From Dysidea avara (Eukaryota; Porifera; Demospongiae; Dictyoceratida; Dysideidae), in assembly GCF_963678975.1 (NCBI RefSeq), contig NC_089281.1, positions 23,664,765 through 23,728,764 on the forward strand: a DNA stretch of 64,000 bases. Reading direction: 5' to 3'. Numbering within the stretch: the first letter of the stretch is position 1; every line of letters begins with the position of its first letter. The notes beneath the pieces are model-generated. The model saw nothing but the letters and a program-made list of their open reading frames with translations. It was not told the origin of the DNA and ran no database searches. The position numbers and the translations under genes are program-made. This document shows positions 19,307 to 31,300 of the stretch, in pieces.

Positions 19307-22300
19307 GTAAGTTATATTTGCTTAGGCCTACAGATAGCGTTTATTATTATTCCTTAGTTATAGAATATAATGTGTCTCAGACCACTTGATGGCTATATAG
19401 TGACTGGATCTGGGAAATCCGGTCTTATCACCCATGACAATTTTTTACCAAGAACACAAAACTACAGTGTACATAAATAAACTACAGTATCAAATTCAAT
19501 GATCAAAATCAGCTAGACTTGAGTGGTCTACTTTTGCTGGCTATTTTTCCCAATCACAGTGACGAGCTGTATGAGTGGTCTGGAGCCTCATTGGAGATCT
19601 GGCCAGCCTGTGAATGGCTTTATATATTAGTGTGCTGTATGTAACTCACCAATGGTTGAAGCAAAAATTTCACATGTTTTACACCAATTATTTACCTTCC
19701 AGAGCATCCACTGTAAATAAGCTACAGTATATGCCATGCATGTTTACAAAGCTGGGTTATGGCTTACCAAAAGCTACATAGTTGTGGGTGCAGTAACATC
19801 TAATCAAAATTTACCAAGCTGTGGCTATTAAAATCAATCTAGGATGTGATGTCAAAAAGGGACGACAGCCAAGAAGCAATTCTACGTATGTACGAAGCTA
19901 ACCTATGTACATACCATAAGCAGTTTACCTTGCAGCCATGACAGAAGTTCTGTGTATGCAAATAAATGTTCAAAGCGCTGTGGACACTTACGTATCAGCT
20001 TCCTTACAAATTTAGAATGTAAATTCACCTTTATATGTCCTTTATCTGTACCAAATTTCACGGTAGTCATATGAATTTGTGTTTTATAACAAATTGTGCA
20101 AAGCATGTGAAAAGAATAGTCTAGGCCCTGTAGACCTCTTAAGAAGAAACAAACGAAGAAAAGAAGTGAAACTTTGGCTCATGAATGGCTGGAATGAATT
20201 TAATCAAACTCGCTGTGTACCTGGTGGACAGCTATTGCAGGTGTGAAAATTGTGTTTTCTTTCTTCCTGTCAATATACACACAGTGTGACACGCCAGCTG
20301 CATGACACACTACCATGTGTCTTGACCATTTTGGTGAATTGAATTGTCACACACACGCACGCACACACACACAACACACATAACACACACATTTATAACT
20401 GTGACTGAAAAGTATGGTTTCCTCTACAAGTATTGCAAATAGCCACTCTCCATTGCCTTGAAACCAGTAAACACCTGTTGTCATGGCTATTAGACTGATC
20501 AAGCCTATCTATAGTGTATATAAAATTCTGTGTTGGTCTGATCACTTATCTATGTTGTACAGTTGCTGCCAGAGTAGCAGAGAAGAAAATTCACAAGATT
20601 GTGGGTAGTACAGTTGAAGTAGAGTTGGTAGCTTCCACTGGTACCATTGAGAGTGTTACAAGTGATGATCCTAATTCACATGACAACTCTGATAATATTC
20701 TGATATTAGATAATGTTCCTCAAACTATACAAGATGAAGTGTTACTCTTATATATTGATAATATCACTGAACTGGATGGTGAAGATGGGGACTATACTAT
20801 TGCTTGTAACAATACTGAAGTTGTGGTCACTTTTAAGCTTGACAGTATGCCACCTGGTGGTACGTAAGTATGCATAATCTAACAATCACACCTGATTAGT
20901 GTTGTTTTAGTTCTAAGGAACTAGAACTAAATCTAGTTTTAGTACAGCAATTTAATTCTAGTTCTAGTACACTAGAACTAAACTAAAATTGTGGTCTATT
21001 TTAGTTCTAAAACTAAAACTAAACTAAAATTCTTTCAAGTTTTGGTTCAAAAACTAGAACTAAACCAAAACCTTTAAAACTTTTAGTTCAAGAACTAGAG
21101 CTAACTAAAAGGTTTCTCAAGCAATCCTACATAAAAGGGTATTGTACACTATAACCACTTTACACTTTTCTTTGAAGATGGTGATGCCTGAAAATGCCTG
21201 CAAATGCCTGCAAATGCCTGCAAATGCTACCATAAACATTGTCAGAGGAGGTTGGACATGCACACATGAGTGCATACATTTTGTATTGAAAGTTTAACCA
21301 AGTGTCCACGAAAGTTTTCACAAATACCATTCGAGAATGCACTTCAAGTTTAGTCTATTCAGCCGGTCAACCCCATTCAACCCCACTACTCCAGGCACGT
21401 AAATTTCTCTTGAAATCTACAGGATAATGTGTGTAAGCATTCGCTGGGTGGAATCCATGTGTAATACTATAGGAACGCCTTATGTACGTGTATTTAAACA
21501 CAATGATTGTCGAAGAAAGCAATGTGCATGCTAACAAAGCCTCTCAGAGTATTGAAAAAGAAGAGCGGACGCCGCTAGTTTGGCCTTACAGAGAATCGAA
21601 AAGAGAATTAGAAACTCACACACCCGCCTTGCAATAAGAATTTGCTGTTCATCTTAAGAAGCACAAGGTAACATGATGTGGATATTGCATGCTAAACATT
21701 TCTTCTATCACTTACTCCTTGTCATATATAAGAATTATGCAATTAACAGAAATAAATTTCAGAAGTGCTTGTATCGTGTCCAACCTCCTCTGAAACATTG
21801 CTATTCAGCATTAATTCTGCCTATTTAGGTTATTTAAGCTCAGTTCTATTAGAGCATTTGTTCATTTGTGCACAATGGTAAGTGGAAATAGTGCTGAACA
21901 TCAAAACACCAAATGTAAAGTTTCTGTAAGTTTAGGGGGTGCTACCAAGGTTAGTATATGTGAAGATATCTAACACTAAAACTAACACTAACTAAAATGA
22001 AACTAATACTAACTAAATTACAGAAATATGGGGTACCAGAACTAATACTAACTAAAACTTTGGTGGAATTGGGGCACTAGAACTAAAACTAACTAAAGCT
22101 ATGGTAGAATTGGGATACTAGAACTAAAACTAACTAAAACTATGACAGAATTGGAGTACTAGAACTAGAACTAAACTAAAATGAATTTGCTGTACTAAAA
22201 CAACACTACACCTGATTATAAATTGTAGACTACAATTTTTTGTGTGCAAAGTGCAAATTGTTTTGACATTTTACTACATACAGAAACCTTAATGATTAAA

Positions 22301-25300
22301 ATACTATATACATATCTTTAATTGCAAACCACATACCAGGGGCGTAGCCACTAGGGAAGGGATTTCTAGGGTTTCAAGAAACCCCCTCAGACTTCAATGT
22401 AGTTTACAGTAGAAACCTAATGTATACCATTTCATTTGGCAAAAAAGTGAGTGAGGCAGTACAGCACAACAACTTGTAGTACCATAGTCTCATGCCCAGA
22501 TCCTACCAACTAGGGTCTGGTGACTTATGCAGAGCTTATGATAACGTCCAGACACCAGACAAAATCCGGTCAAATTGCATAGATGTCTGACCATAATGCA
22601 ATTTGTCCAGACACAGTGTCCCATCAAAGCACAAGGAAGGAGCCTAAGGGCTGAGCTGGCATGCTATCAACAATAACAACAGTCACTTGGTTGCCAGGAG
22701 ATAGTATACATTCTTACAACCCAAGGGAGTGACCACAAATGTACCATTGCCAACCCTCTGGTGTACTGTAACCACATAACAGCTGCAGTAAGGCATGTGA
22801 CATCTTACCACTATAATGTTTATTTGCTATGCTACAGTGGACATACTGGGCATTCATCTTCCACATGTCCAGTCAATTTTGGCAATTGTCTGGCCAATTT
22901 TGGTTTGCCAGGACATTGTAACAGAGAATTCTTATCATAAGCTCTGCTTATGCTATATCTTTGCTGCCATATTGTTTATGCATTTGTATCCATGGTTCCA
23001 GTTGGCCATCTTCGACGTTGTTCTAGCCTATCAAATCGCATTGTAACTAAATTAAAGCGTCTGATTGGTCAGATAACAAAAATGGTGTAGGGCCCAAAAC
23101 TCCAGCGTTTGTCACCAGACCCTACTCAATGCAGTGGGTGAGGTCTCGGTACGAGACTAATAGTAACATAAAACCTCTCCGGGAAGGATCTACATAGAGG
23201 ACTAAATCCTCCTGAAAGCTTTAAGGAAAAGATCAATATGCTCTAATAACCCAGTCTAGTATACTCTTATAGAGCAGTCGTATAAGTATCCACTTATTAA
23301 CAGATTTATGAATAGAGAAGAAACATCATTGTTCAAAATGATGCCGCATGTTAATTTTTTTCTATTTCCATTACAGAAAGAATAATTTCTAGATTAGAGT
23401 AAATGTTGTAATATATAGTACATGTTGGCAATGCAAAACTGATTGTGAGCTTGTATATATACTGCAGTTATTTTAATCATGGTGATGGATAGACCTTAAG
23501 TCATTCTATATTTGTCACTGAATTTCATGTACATATGTATGTGAAGCCCCACTGCATGGTTAACTATTATATAAGCATTCAGTATCACATTAATGTACTA
23601 CATGAAATATAGCAGTATGTTGAGTTTTGAACTGTTAATAAAATATTCAAAGTCTCTCAGTGGCTAGGGCTGCATCCCAGTCCCCAACATCTATTAACAC
23701 ACTGCTACTGTTGAAAACTCAGCCCCTTCAAAAAATCGGCTACACCCCTGCATACAGTATAACACCTGTACGTCATGTATTTGATTTATTGTTTTTACTG
23801 TGTACAATTGTGTGTACGTATACGTAGGTCTTGATCGTGTAATATCTAATACTTTATTGGAGCAATTTCACATTCAAGCAAGGCGTCCAGTGATGTTATC
23901 TAGTAGTGTGTTAGTGGAGAACATCCCGAGAGAGAGATGCAACAGGGATTGGTTGGACATGTATTTTACCAATAGAAGCAAATCAGGAATTGAATGTTAT
24001 AGGAAAATAGATATCCTCGGTAGCCAAAAAGTTGTAATCCATTTGGAAAATCAATACGGTAAGAAATGGTTTTGTTTGTATGTTTGTTATTATGATACTC
24101 TTAGATATGGAGACAATTCTCAAACAAAGTCATTCTTCACTGGGAGATAATGTGGTTGTGGTGCAATGTAAAATCCTACCATTGGTATCAAAGTCAGATG
24201 CCACATCAGTTCCAGCATCAACTGTGAAACAAGATGAATTAGCTATTAAGGTCTTAAAGCCACGTGTGATCTTCATTAAGAAAAACTATGAAAAGCTTGA
24301 GAAGATGCTCTCCTCTGTTTGTGCAGCTGTTTCAGTAGATACAGAAATGGAACAAGTTAAAATTAATCCTAGTCCTGGTTGTGAGAGTATAGAAGACTGG
24401 AAGAGCAAATGCCAGTCAATTATCAATGTATATCTGGAAAGCATTGTAACAGAAACTGTTACATTTCCTGGTGACCTTGTAAATGCCATGCGTTCTTCTG
24501 TAACTAGTTACAAACACAGTTACCCTCTAGTAGAACTAGAGCTCAATGGAAAAATGTTAGCTGTGATTATAAGTGGAGAAAAGCTAATGGTTAACGAAAT
24601 AAAAGCTAAACTAGAGAAAGAGAGGGAGAGCAAAATTACAGAAAGAGAACCACTGACAGTCAAAAATAAATTTGTAACATTTTTTAAGTCAAAGATAAAT
24701 GCATTACGGCAGCAAAATCAACCTGTTAAATCTACTGTTTCTTTTACTAAGGAAAAGGCTGTACAGGAAGCAAACAAAGAGAAACTTGCAAATGCTACAT
24801 CCTGCATAAAAGTTAAAGTTTCTGATGACATAGTGCAGTTTCTGTCTTCCACCAGAGGTAAAGATATGCTTCAAAGTTATTTGCAAGGTTTTGAATCACT
24901 AGTTACAGTGCGCTTTGATCCCAAAGGAACATTACATCTGTTGAGTGATGTAAAAAACGATCGTGTGACTGTAGCTAGAAAAATTGAAAACCAAGTTGTT
25001 TCCCTTAGTGTGGCTTGCCCAGAAGTATTTCTTCCTTCCCTTAGAAGTAAAGAATGGGATTCATTACAGTCAGATTTGGAAAAGACACATAATGTCTGCA
25101 TTAGTGTTTCTAATGACAAGCTGATTGTTATAGGCGATACAAAGTCTTCGAATTCCGTGAAGCAAAGTATTCAGCAATTCATAAAAAGTGAATGCTGTGC
25201 AGAAATATCTAAACCGTTGTGTGAGGCACAGTGGAGACTTCTAACCACTCACATGATCAGGAGATGGAGTAAGTTAGAACAGAAACTAGAAAATGAACCC

Positions 25301-28300
25301 AGAATTCAATACGTAGTTCCTGTTGAAGGTGACAGGGATCCTTGCATTTTACTTAAAGGAGTGAAGCTACCTGTAACTAACTTTGCTAGGGAGATTGAGC
25401 AACTGATTTCTTCAATATGCACATCACCTCCCATTGAGCAAACAAGACCAGGAACTGTAAATTTCTTCTATAGTGAGAAGGGAACAACTTTGATAAGAGG
25501 CATTGAAGCAGAAGAGAAGTCATGCATACAATTGAATATGTCACAAGGTGCTGGAGACAATGATAAGGTAGATAAGGGAATTAGCATAGGCTGTAATAAA
25601 CTGTGCATGGGATCAACTAAGGAAGGAAAAGTTATTACTTTAGTCCAGGGAGATATCACTGAGCTTCCTGTTGATGTTATTGTCAATGCAGCAAATTTTG
25701 ATTTGAAACACACCAGTGGTGTTGCATTAACTGTGGCTAACAAGGGAGGACCAATAATTCAACAAGAATCAGACCATTTAATATGTATGGCAGGAATGTT
25801 ATGTGAAGGAGATGCTGTTATAACTAAAGAAGTAGGGAAACTCCCTTGTATGTGTTTAATACATGCAGCTGTACCTAAGTGGAATGATGGGCGGTGCGGA
25901 GAAGAAGTACTTCTAAAGCGAGCATGTTTAGAAAGTTTAAAGTTGGCTTCAAGTTTTAATTCAGTTTCTCTTCCAGTTATAAGCTCTGAAGAGTTTGGTT
26001 ACCCAATGGAGAAATCCGCTGCTTATATGGTAAAAGCATTTGTGCAATATAGTGCTTGTAATGCACATTCAACCTTAAGTGAAATCACAGTTGTAGTTCG
26101 TGATCACTCTGCAATAAGTGCATTTGTTCAAGAAATGATCCAGAATCTCAACAATTTTCATAGCACTACAGTTAATGTACCAGTTTGCATGCCATTGAAA
26201 GCAAGCTGTGATGGTTATCCGAATAACAAATTGATTTCAAATAGTATTTCTAAAGCTGATTATGATATTGTTATACAATTCATAGAACTTCACAAAGGGG
26301 AGTTGCTGAAACAAAAGGTAGGTAATGTTTGTAGTAGGGTAATTTAATGCAATATCTATTTTATAGGCTGATATATATGTCAGTACTGCTCATGATAGCC
26401 TTGATTTAAGGTATGGAGCAGTTGCAGCATCTCTACTCAAGGCTGGTGGTCAAGCTCTACAAGATGAATGTACAGCCTATGTTACGAAATATGGAAGAGT
26501 TCCTATTGGCAAGGTTGCTGTGACTAGACCTGGTTTGCTTACTACTTGCAGGAAGATTTTTCATGTAGTTGGATCGAAATATGACGGAAAATGTTCTGAA
26601 CAGGTACACAGTTTAGACTTTGTAATTAAAATGTGTATTATGTACATATTTTGTATAGGTCATGCAGAATCTTGTACTCAAGTGCTTGGAGAAGTGTGAT
26701 ATAATGAAAACTGGCTCAATTGCATTTCCTGCCCTTGGCACTGGTGGTCTTAACTTTCCACCTGATGTTGCTGCAAATATTATGGTTAATGCTATTATAT
26801 TTTATTTGAAATCTAATCTTAGTACCACTTATATCAGAATGGTAAAACTAGTAGTTTATACGGAGGACGCTTATGCAGCATTTCACAACCTCTTGTCAAG
26901 AATGCCAGATAATTCCTCAGAAATGCAGCCTGCTAATATTCCTAGAGGGATTTTGTCTGCTAAATCACTGCAGGAGAATTCAGCACCACTTAAATCTTGT
27001 CACAGTCAAGCAATCAATTCCCTTCCAACTGAGTCTTTTATAGCTGGGTCTGTAAATGTTGTAATAAGAGAAGGAGATATCACTGAATCTAATAGTGATG
27101 CTATAGTCAACACAACTAATAGAAAGATGAGGCTTAAAGGGTCTGGAGTAGCTGGTGCCATATTGCAAAAAGGTGGTCCTAAAATGCAGAAGATTTGTGA
27201 TGATTTAATTTCACAAGGGTTTAGACTCGATGAAGGAAAAGTGTGCAGCACATGTTCCGCAGGCAGTTTGAAATGTAAATATATCATTCATACTGTTGTT
27301 CCTGAAAGTAAGACACGGTTATTTGGAAAAACGATTACTGCATGTTTAGCACATGCTGAAAAACTTAAAGTTAGTTCGATTGCATTTCCAGCTGTCGGTA
27401 CTGGTAATTTAGGGTACAGTTTAGATGAAGCAGCTTATGGTATTATATGTAAGTCTCATTGCATTCGGCCAGACCAATCCCATGCATGTTAAGCAAGTTA
27501 GCATCATTATTGTAGATAAGACAGTATGCCAATTTTTCAAAGATAAATTTCTCCAACTATTGAGTAACATGGGAGTTTTTAAGTGCTTTGCTAATACTGT
27601 GTCATCATGGTTCTATGGCATTGAAGATTTGGTCAGTGATTGCAAAGATGTGCTCCAAAATTCATTGCAGCCAAAATCTCAAGCCTCAATCATCCCTGGA
27701 TCTACATGTAAGCACTCTGTCCTTTCTATACAGATCTATGCAGAAGACAAGAATAAGGTGGAAAAGACTTTAGATCGATTGCAACGTATTATAGACGAAC
27801 AGTTTACCGATGAAAAATTGGTTGATGAATTTGTATCCAAGCTAACATGTAAGCAACGAGATGAAATAGCAAAAAAGGCCAAACAAAGGCATGTAGAGGT
27901 TAGCATTGAAACTACTAATGATCTCAATTGTATTCATTTAAGAGGAGACCGTAGTGATGTCACAGATTTGAAGTTTGAAATTCAACAGGTCTTAAATCAT
28001 ACCCGTAGTGTGGAATCAATACAGAGAGAAGCAAAATTACTTCACGACAAGGTCAAATGGCAGTGGCTAAACAGGGAGAGTGAATATGAGGATTTTGCCG
28101 TACTAACCAACTATCACATTGAGCAAGCATATCAAGACAACAGTGATAAGATATTCATTCATAAGGATGATGATCTATGTGGGGAATTTGATTTCAACAA
28201 AATGGAGATGTTTAAGGACCAAGCATTGTGCAAAATTAAAAGAGTTGATATTGAAGATTTCTTAAAAGATGGTATGTTGCCGTGTAATTAGCATGAAGTT

Positions 28301-31300
28301 ATTATAAAATTAAGCATTACACTTTTGGGCAGTGCCCTAACAAATTTTCACCTAATATAATGCTGCTAAAAAAATCTAAAACTATAGGCCAATTTTGTTA
28401 ACTATATCAGTTCATTGCTGTATTAGACCATTTATTGTACATGCGATGTTTCCACTTTAAATGGTCTATTTATTTGGCTTATGCTATAGTTGAATACTGT
28501 ATATGTACAAAGTTTTGAGGAACATGATTTTTCCTAATTTCATGGTTGCTTAATTGTCCACGACTATCCCTTTGCTAAATAACAGATAATGAATAGCAAG
28601 TGACCCATGAAAATAAATTTATCAATCCACGAAAAAAACTTAACTTACCTCAATAATTTGTACACATACGGCATTATAGTTTTGCTTCATACGTAGTTCA
28701 TACTTGATTGCTTTATTAGAGTAGTTAGTCTATTGTTACCTGACTTCTATATTATACTTTTATATAACTGCTCTGTTAGAGTAGCTTGATTGGAACAGTG
28801 CAAAAACCTTCTAATTCCGGCTGTATATTTGTTTCAAAATGCCACTCAAAATCATGCCATCATAATTTCAGCATCACTGCTGAGAAATGATAGTGGTAAG
28901 ATATAGGTACGATCTTCACAGCAAAAAATGTTCTCAGCATAAAATTTTAAGCACAATTTCTGAATTTCCTTTTTATTGTAATATCTAGTGTCCATTGAAT
29001 GGGTTAACAAAGTTTTAGCCTATTGTGATGAGTGCTCAGTAGGAAGTGCAGAGAAATTGATTTGTACCACAACTATATTGAAAATAAACTACAGGCACTT
29101 AGCTCCACCTAGAAACAAGGGATAACATTTTAATGGCTTACTCATTTACAGTATACAGTAAATTTGTTCACAACAAAATGGATTTTGGTTGACCAAAGGT
29201 TGGTCAACTGTTGATTAAACGCTATTAGCTATAGCCACTATATCAATTTGAAATATTGTTGCATCTCTAACACATTTAACATAGGTGAATGCCCAGCACA
29301 TTGGTCAACCATGTCTCAAGGAGTCACATGTTCTAAGGTCAGATTAAGAGTAACAGACCAAGAGTATCTGGATGTGAAGGCCAAGTTTGAATCCTCCATG
29401 TATTCACCTAATTCAGTGCAATCATCACTACAAAATAGGATGCTTCCATCAACACTATACATTGGCTCTACCAGGAAATACAATTACATTGTAAAAATTG
29501 AGCGTATTCAAAATAGTACACTCTATGCTCAGTATATGGCAAGAAAAAGAATGATGGATCAGCAGAATTCTCCTGGAATTGAAAATGAAATGGAATTATT
29601 TCATGGATGTCCTAAAGATGTCACAGACAAGATTAGCTATCAAGGATTTAACAGAAGTTTTGCTGGAAAAAATGGTATGTATGGTCAGTACATTTTATAT
29701 ACGTATACTGCGCAATAAGTTAATTATCACCCAGTAATAGCCACTTATCACCTTGTGGTCGAGCCACTTGGACTGGTTCATGACATCATAGCAACCACAA
29801 ATGGTATTGTTACTAAAGCAAATAACCTAATATGGAAATGTTAATAAAAAGCACACCAGTATACAGCACTTTTTCACCTGCTAAATAAATGGCTAATCCT
29901 ATACACAGTGGCACTATTGTGATGGGTTAAACAAATGTCAAGAAACAGTCTGTGCCTATTTTCAGTCGCTCTTGTGATCAGTCCCAGCAATCTGGCTCCA
30001 TCATTCTATCTCTCGGGTAATCCTTTCCAGGTTTTAGCCCTTGCATGCCATGCAATGCCAACCCAGACAAAGGCAAATCATACGTCCAGAAACTGCTGCT
30101 TTATAAAAATGTCTATCATCACAGTTTATAGTCTGCGGCTGTATATAGTGTCTGTCTAGTAGCTACGTACGTAGTTACGTTTATGCTAAATCTTGAGCAC
30201 ACTAACAGGAACCAGAACTCACTACAAAAGAACTCAAACAAGAACTTGCTTTAATATCCGTAAAATGTTGCATACTCCTGCACACTGGGATATAAAATAG
30301 TTATATCCTGTATACTCAGATGATATCATTGTTATTACACTCGTAACAGGACATAACAGCAGGAATTGAAATATGAGGTTAAGCCAAGATGAGTGTTAAT
30401 TACTGAGATGCTGTTATATAACTGGCTTACGTATATTCATTTGATGTATATGGCTTTATATACAGCCAAGAACGACTGTTAATATCCACTGACTGCTGTT
30501 ATATAATTGGCTTATATCCAAGTAAAAGGCTGTTGGCACTTTGATATATATGGCTTCGTATTCAGCTTGCAAAGGGCCTGCGAAATAGGGCATGTGGGTA
30601 CATACGTACATAAAATGTGCCTACTTTTTCAAACTACAATCATCCATAACTTTTGGTACAATTGTGCTATGGCTTTAAATTTTCAAGCAATTAATTGGCT
30701 TATAATACAAGTTGCAGAATGCATAATTATATTCTGTTATTCTGTTTAGGACCTGTTGTGTGACAAGGTGTAGTTTGTACCCACGTACTCTATTTTTGCA
30801 GGCCCAGTCACAAATGTATGTATTCATTAATAAGTTATAGTTGTATCACAGCAGGATTAAAATATCTTACAGTTATTTATACAAGTTGCTGAGAATGAGT
30901 GTTAATAACTTCAACTGCTATGATACATTTGGCTTCTATCCAAGTAATAAAAGTCTTGCAGCTGTGTACTTTGATCATTGTACAGCACAGTAGTACCGTA
31001 TATTAGGAAGCTTGGGTTAAAATGCCACCAAAACCACTTTCACAATGCCTCAATACCTGTCCTGGTGCCTTGACAGTATTGGTTAGGTACATATAACCAA
31101 GCCCAAAAGTGTCTTCAGTATGACTGCTACAAAATTTATTCAATGGAATTTTCTATTGACTAACTTCCTGATGCCTTCAGACAAGTATAACTTGATAACG
31201 GCTAAGGCTATACAGGCTTGAAATTTTCACTGTTGGAAGTCGCTTTAGCCTGACAGGTATACCTTTTGGCATACCGCAGTACAGACAATGCACGCATCAT

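Noticed and set aside
24080..24104. Upstream start of the large gene B ORF
   Set aside because: This stretch is the 3' end of a short intron (24059-24104) with a good CTCTTAG acceptor.
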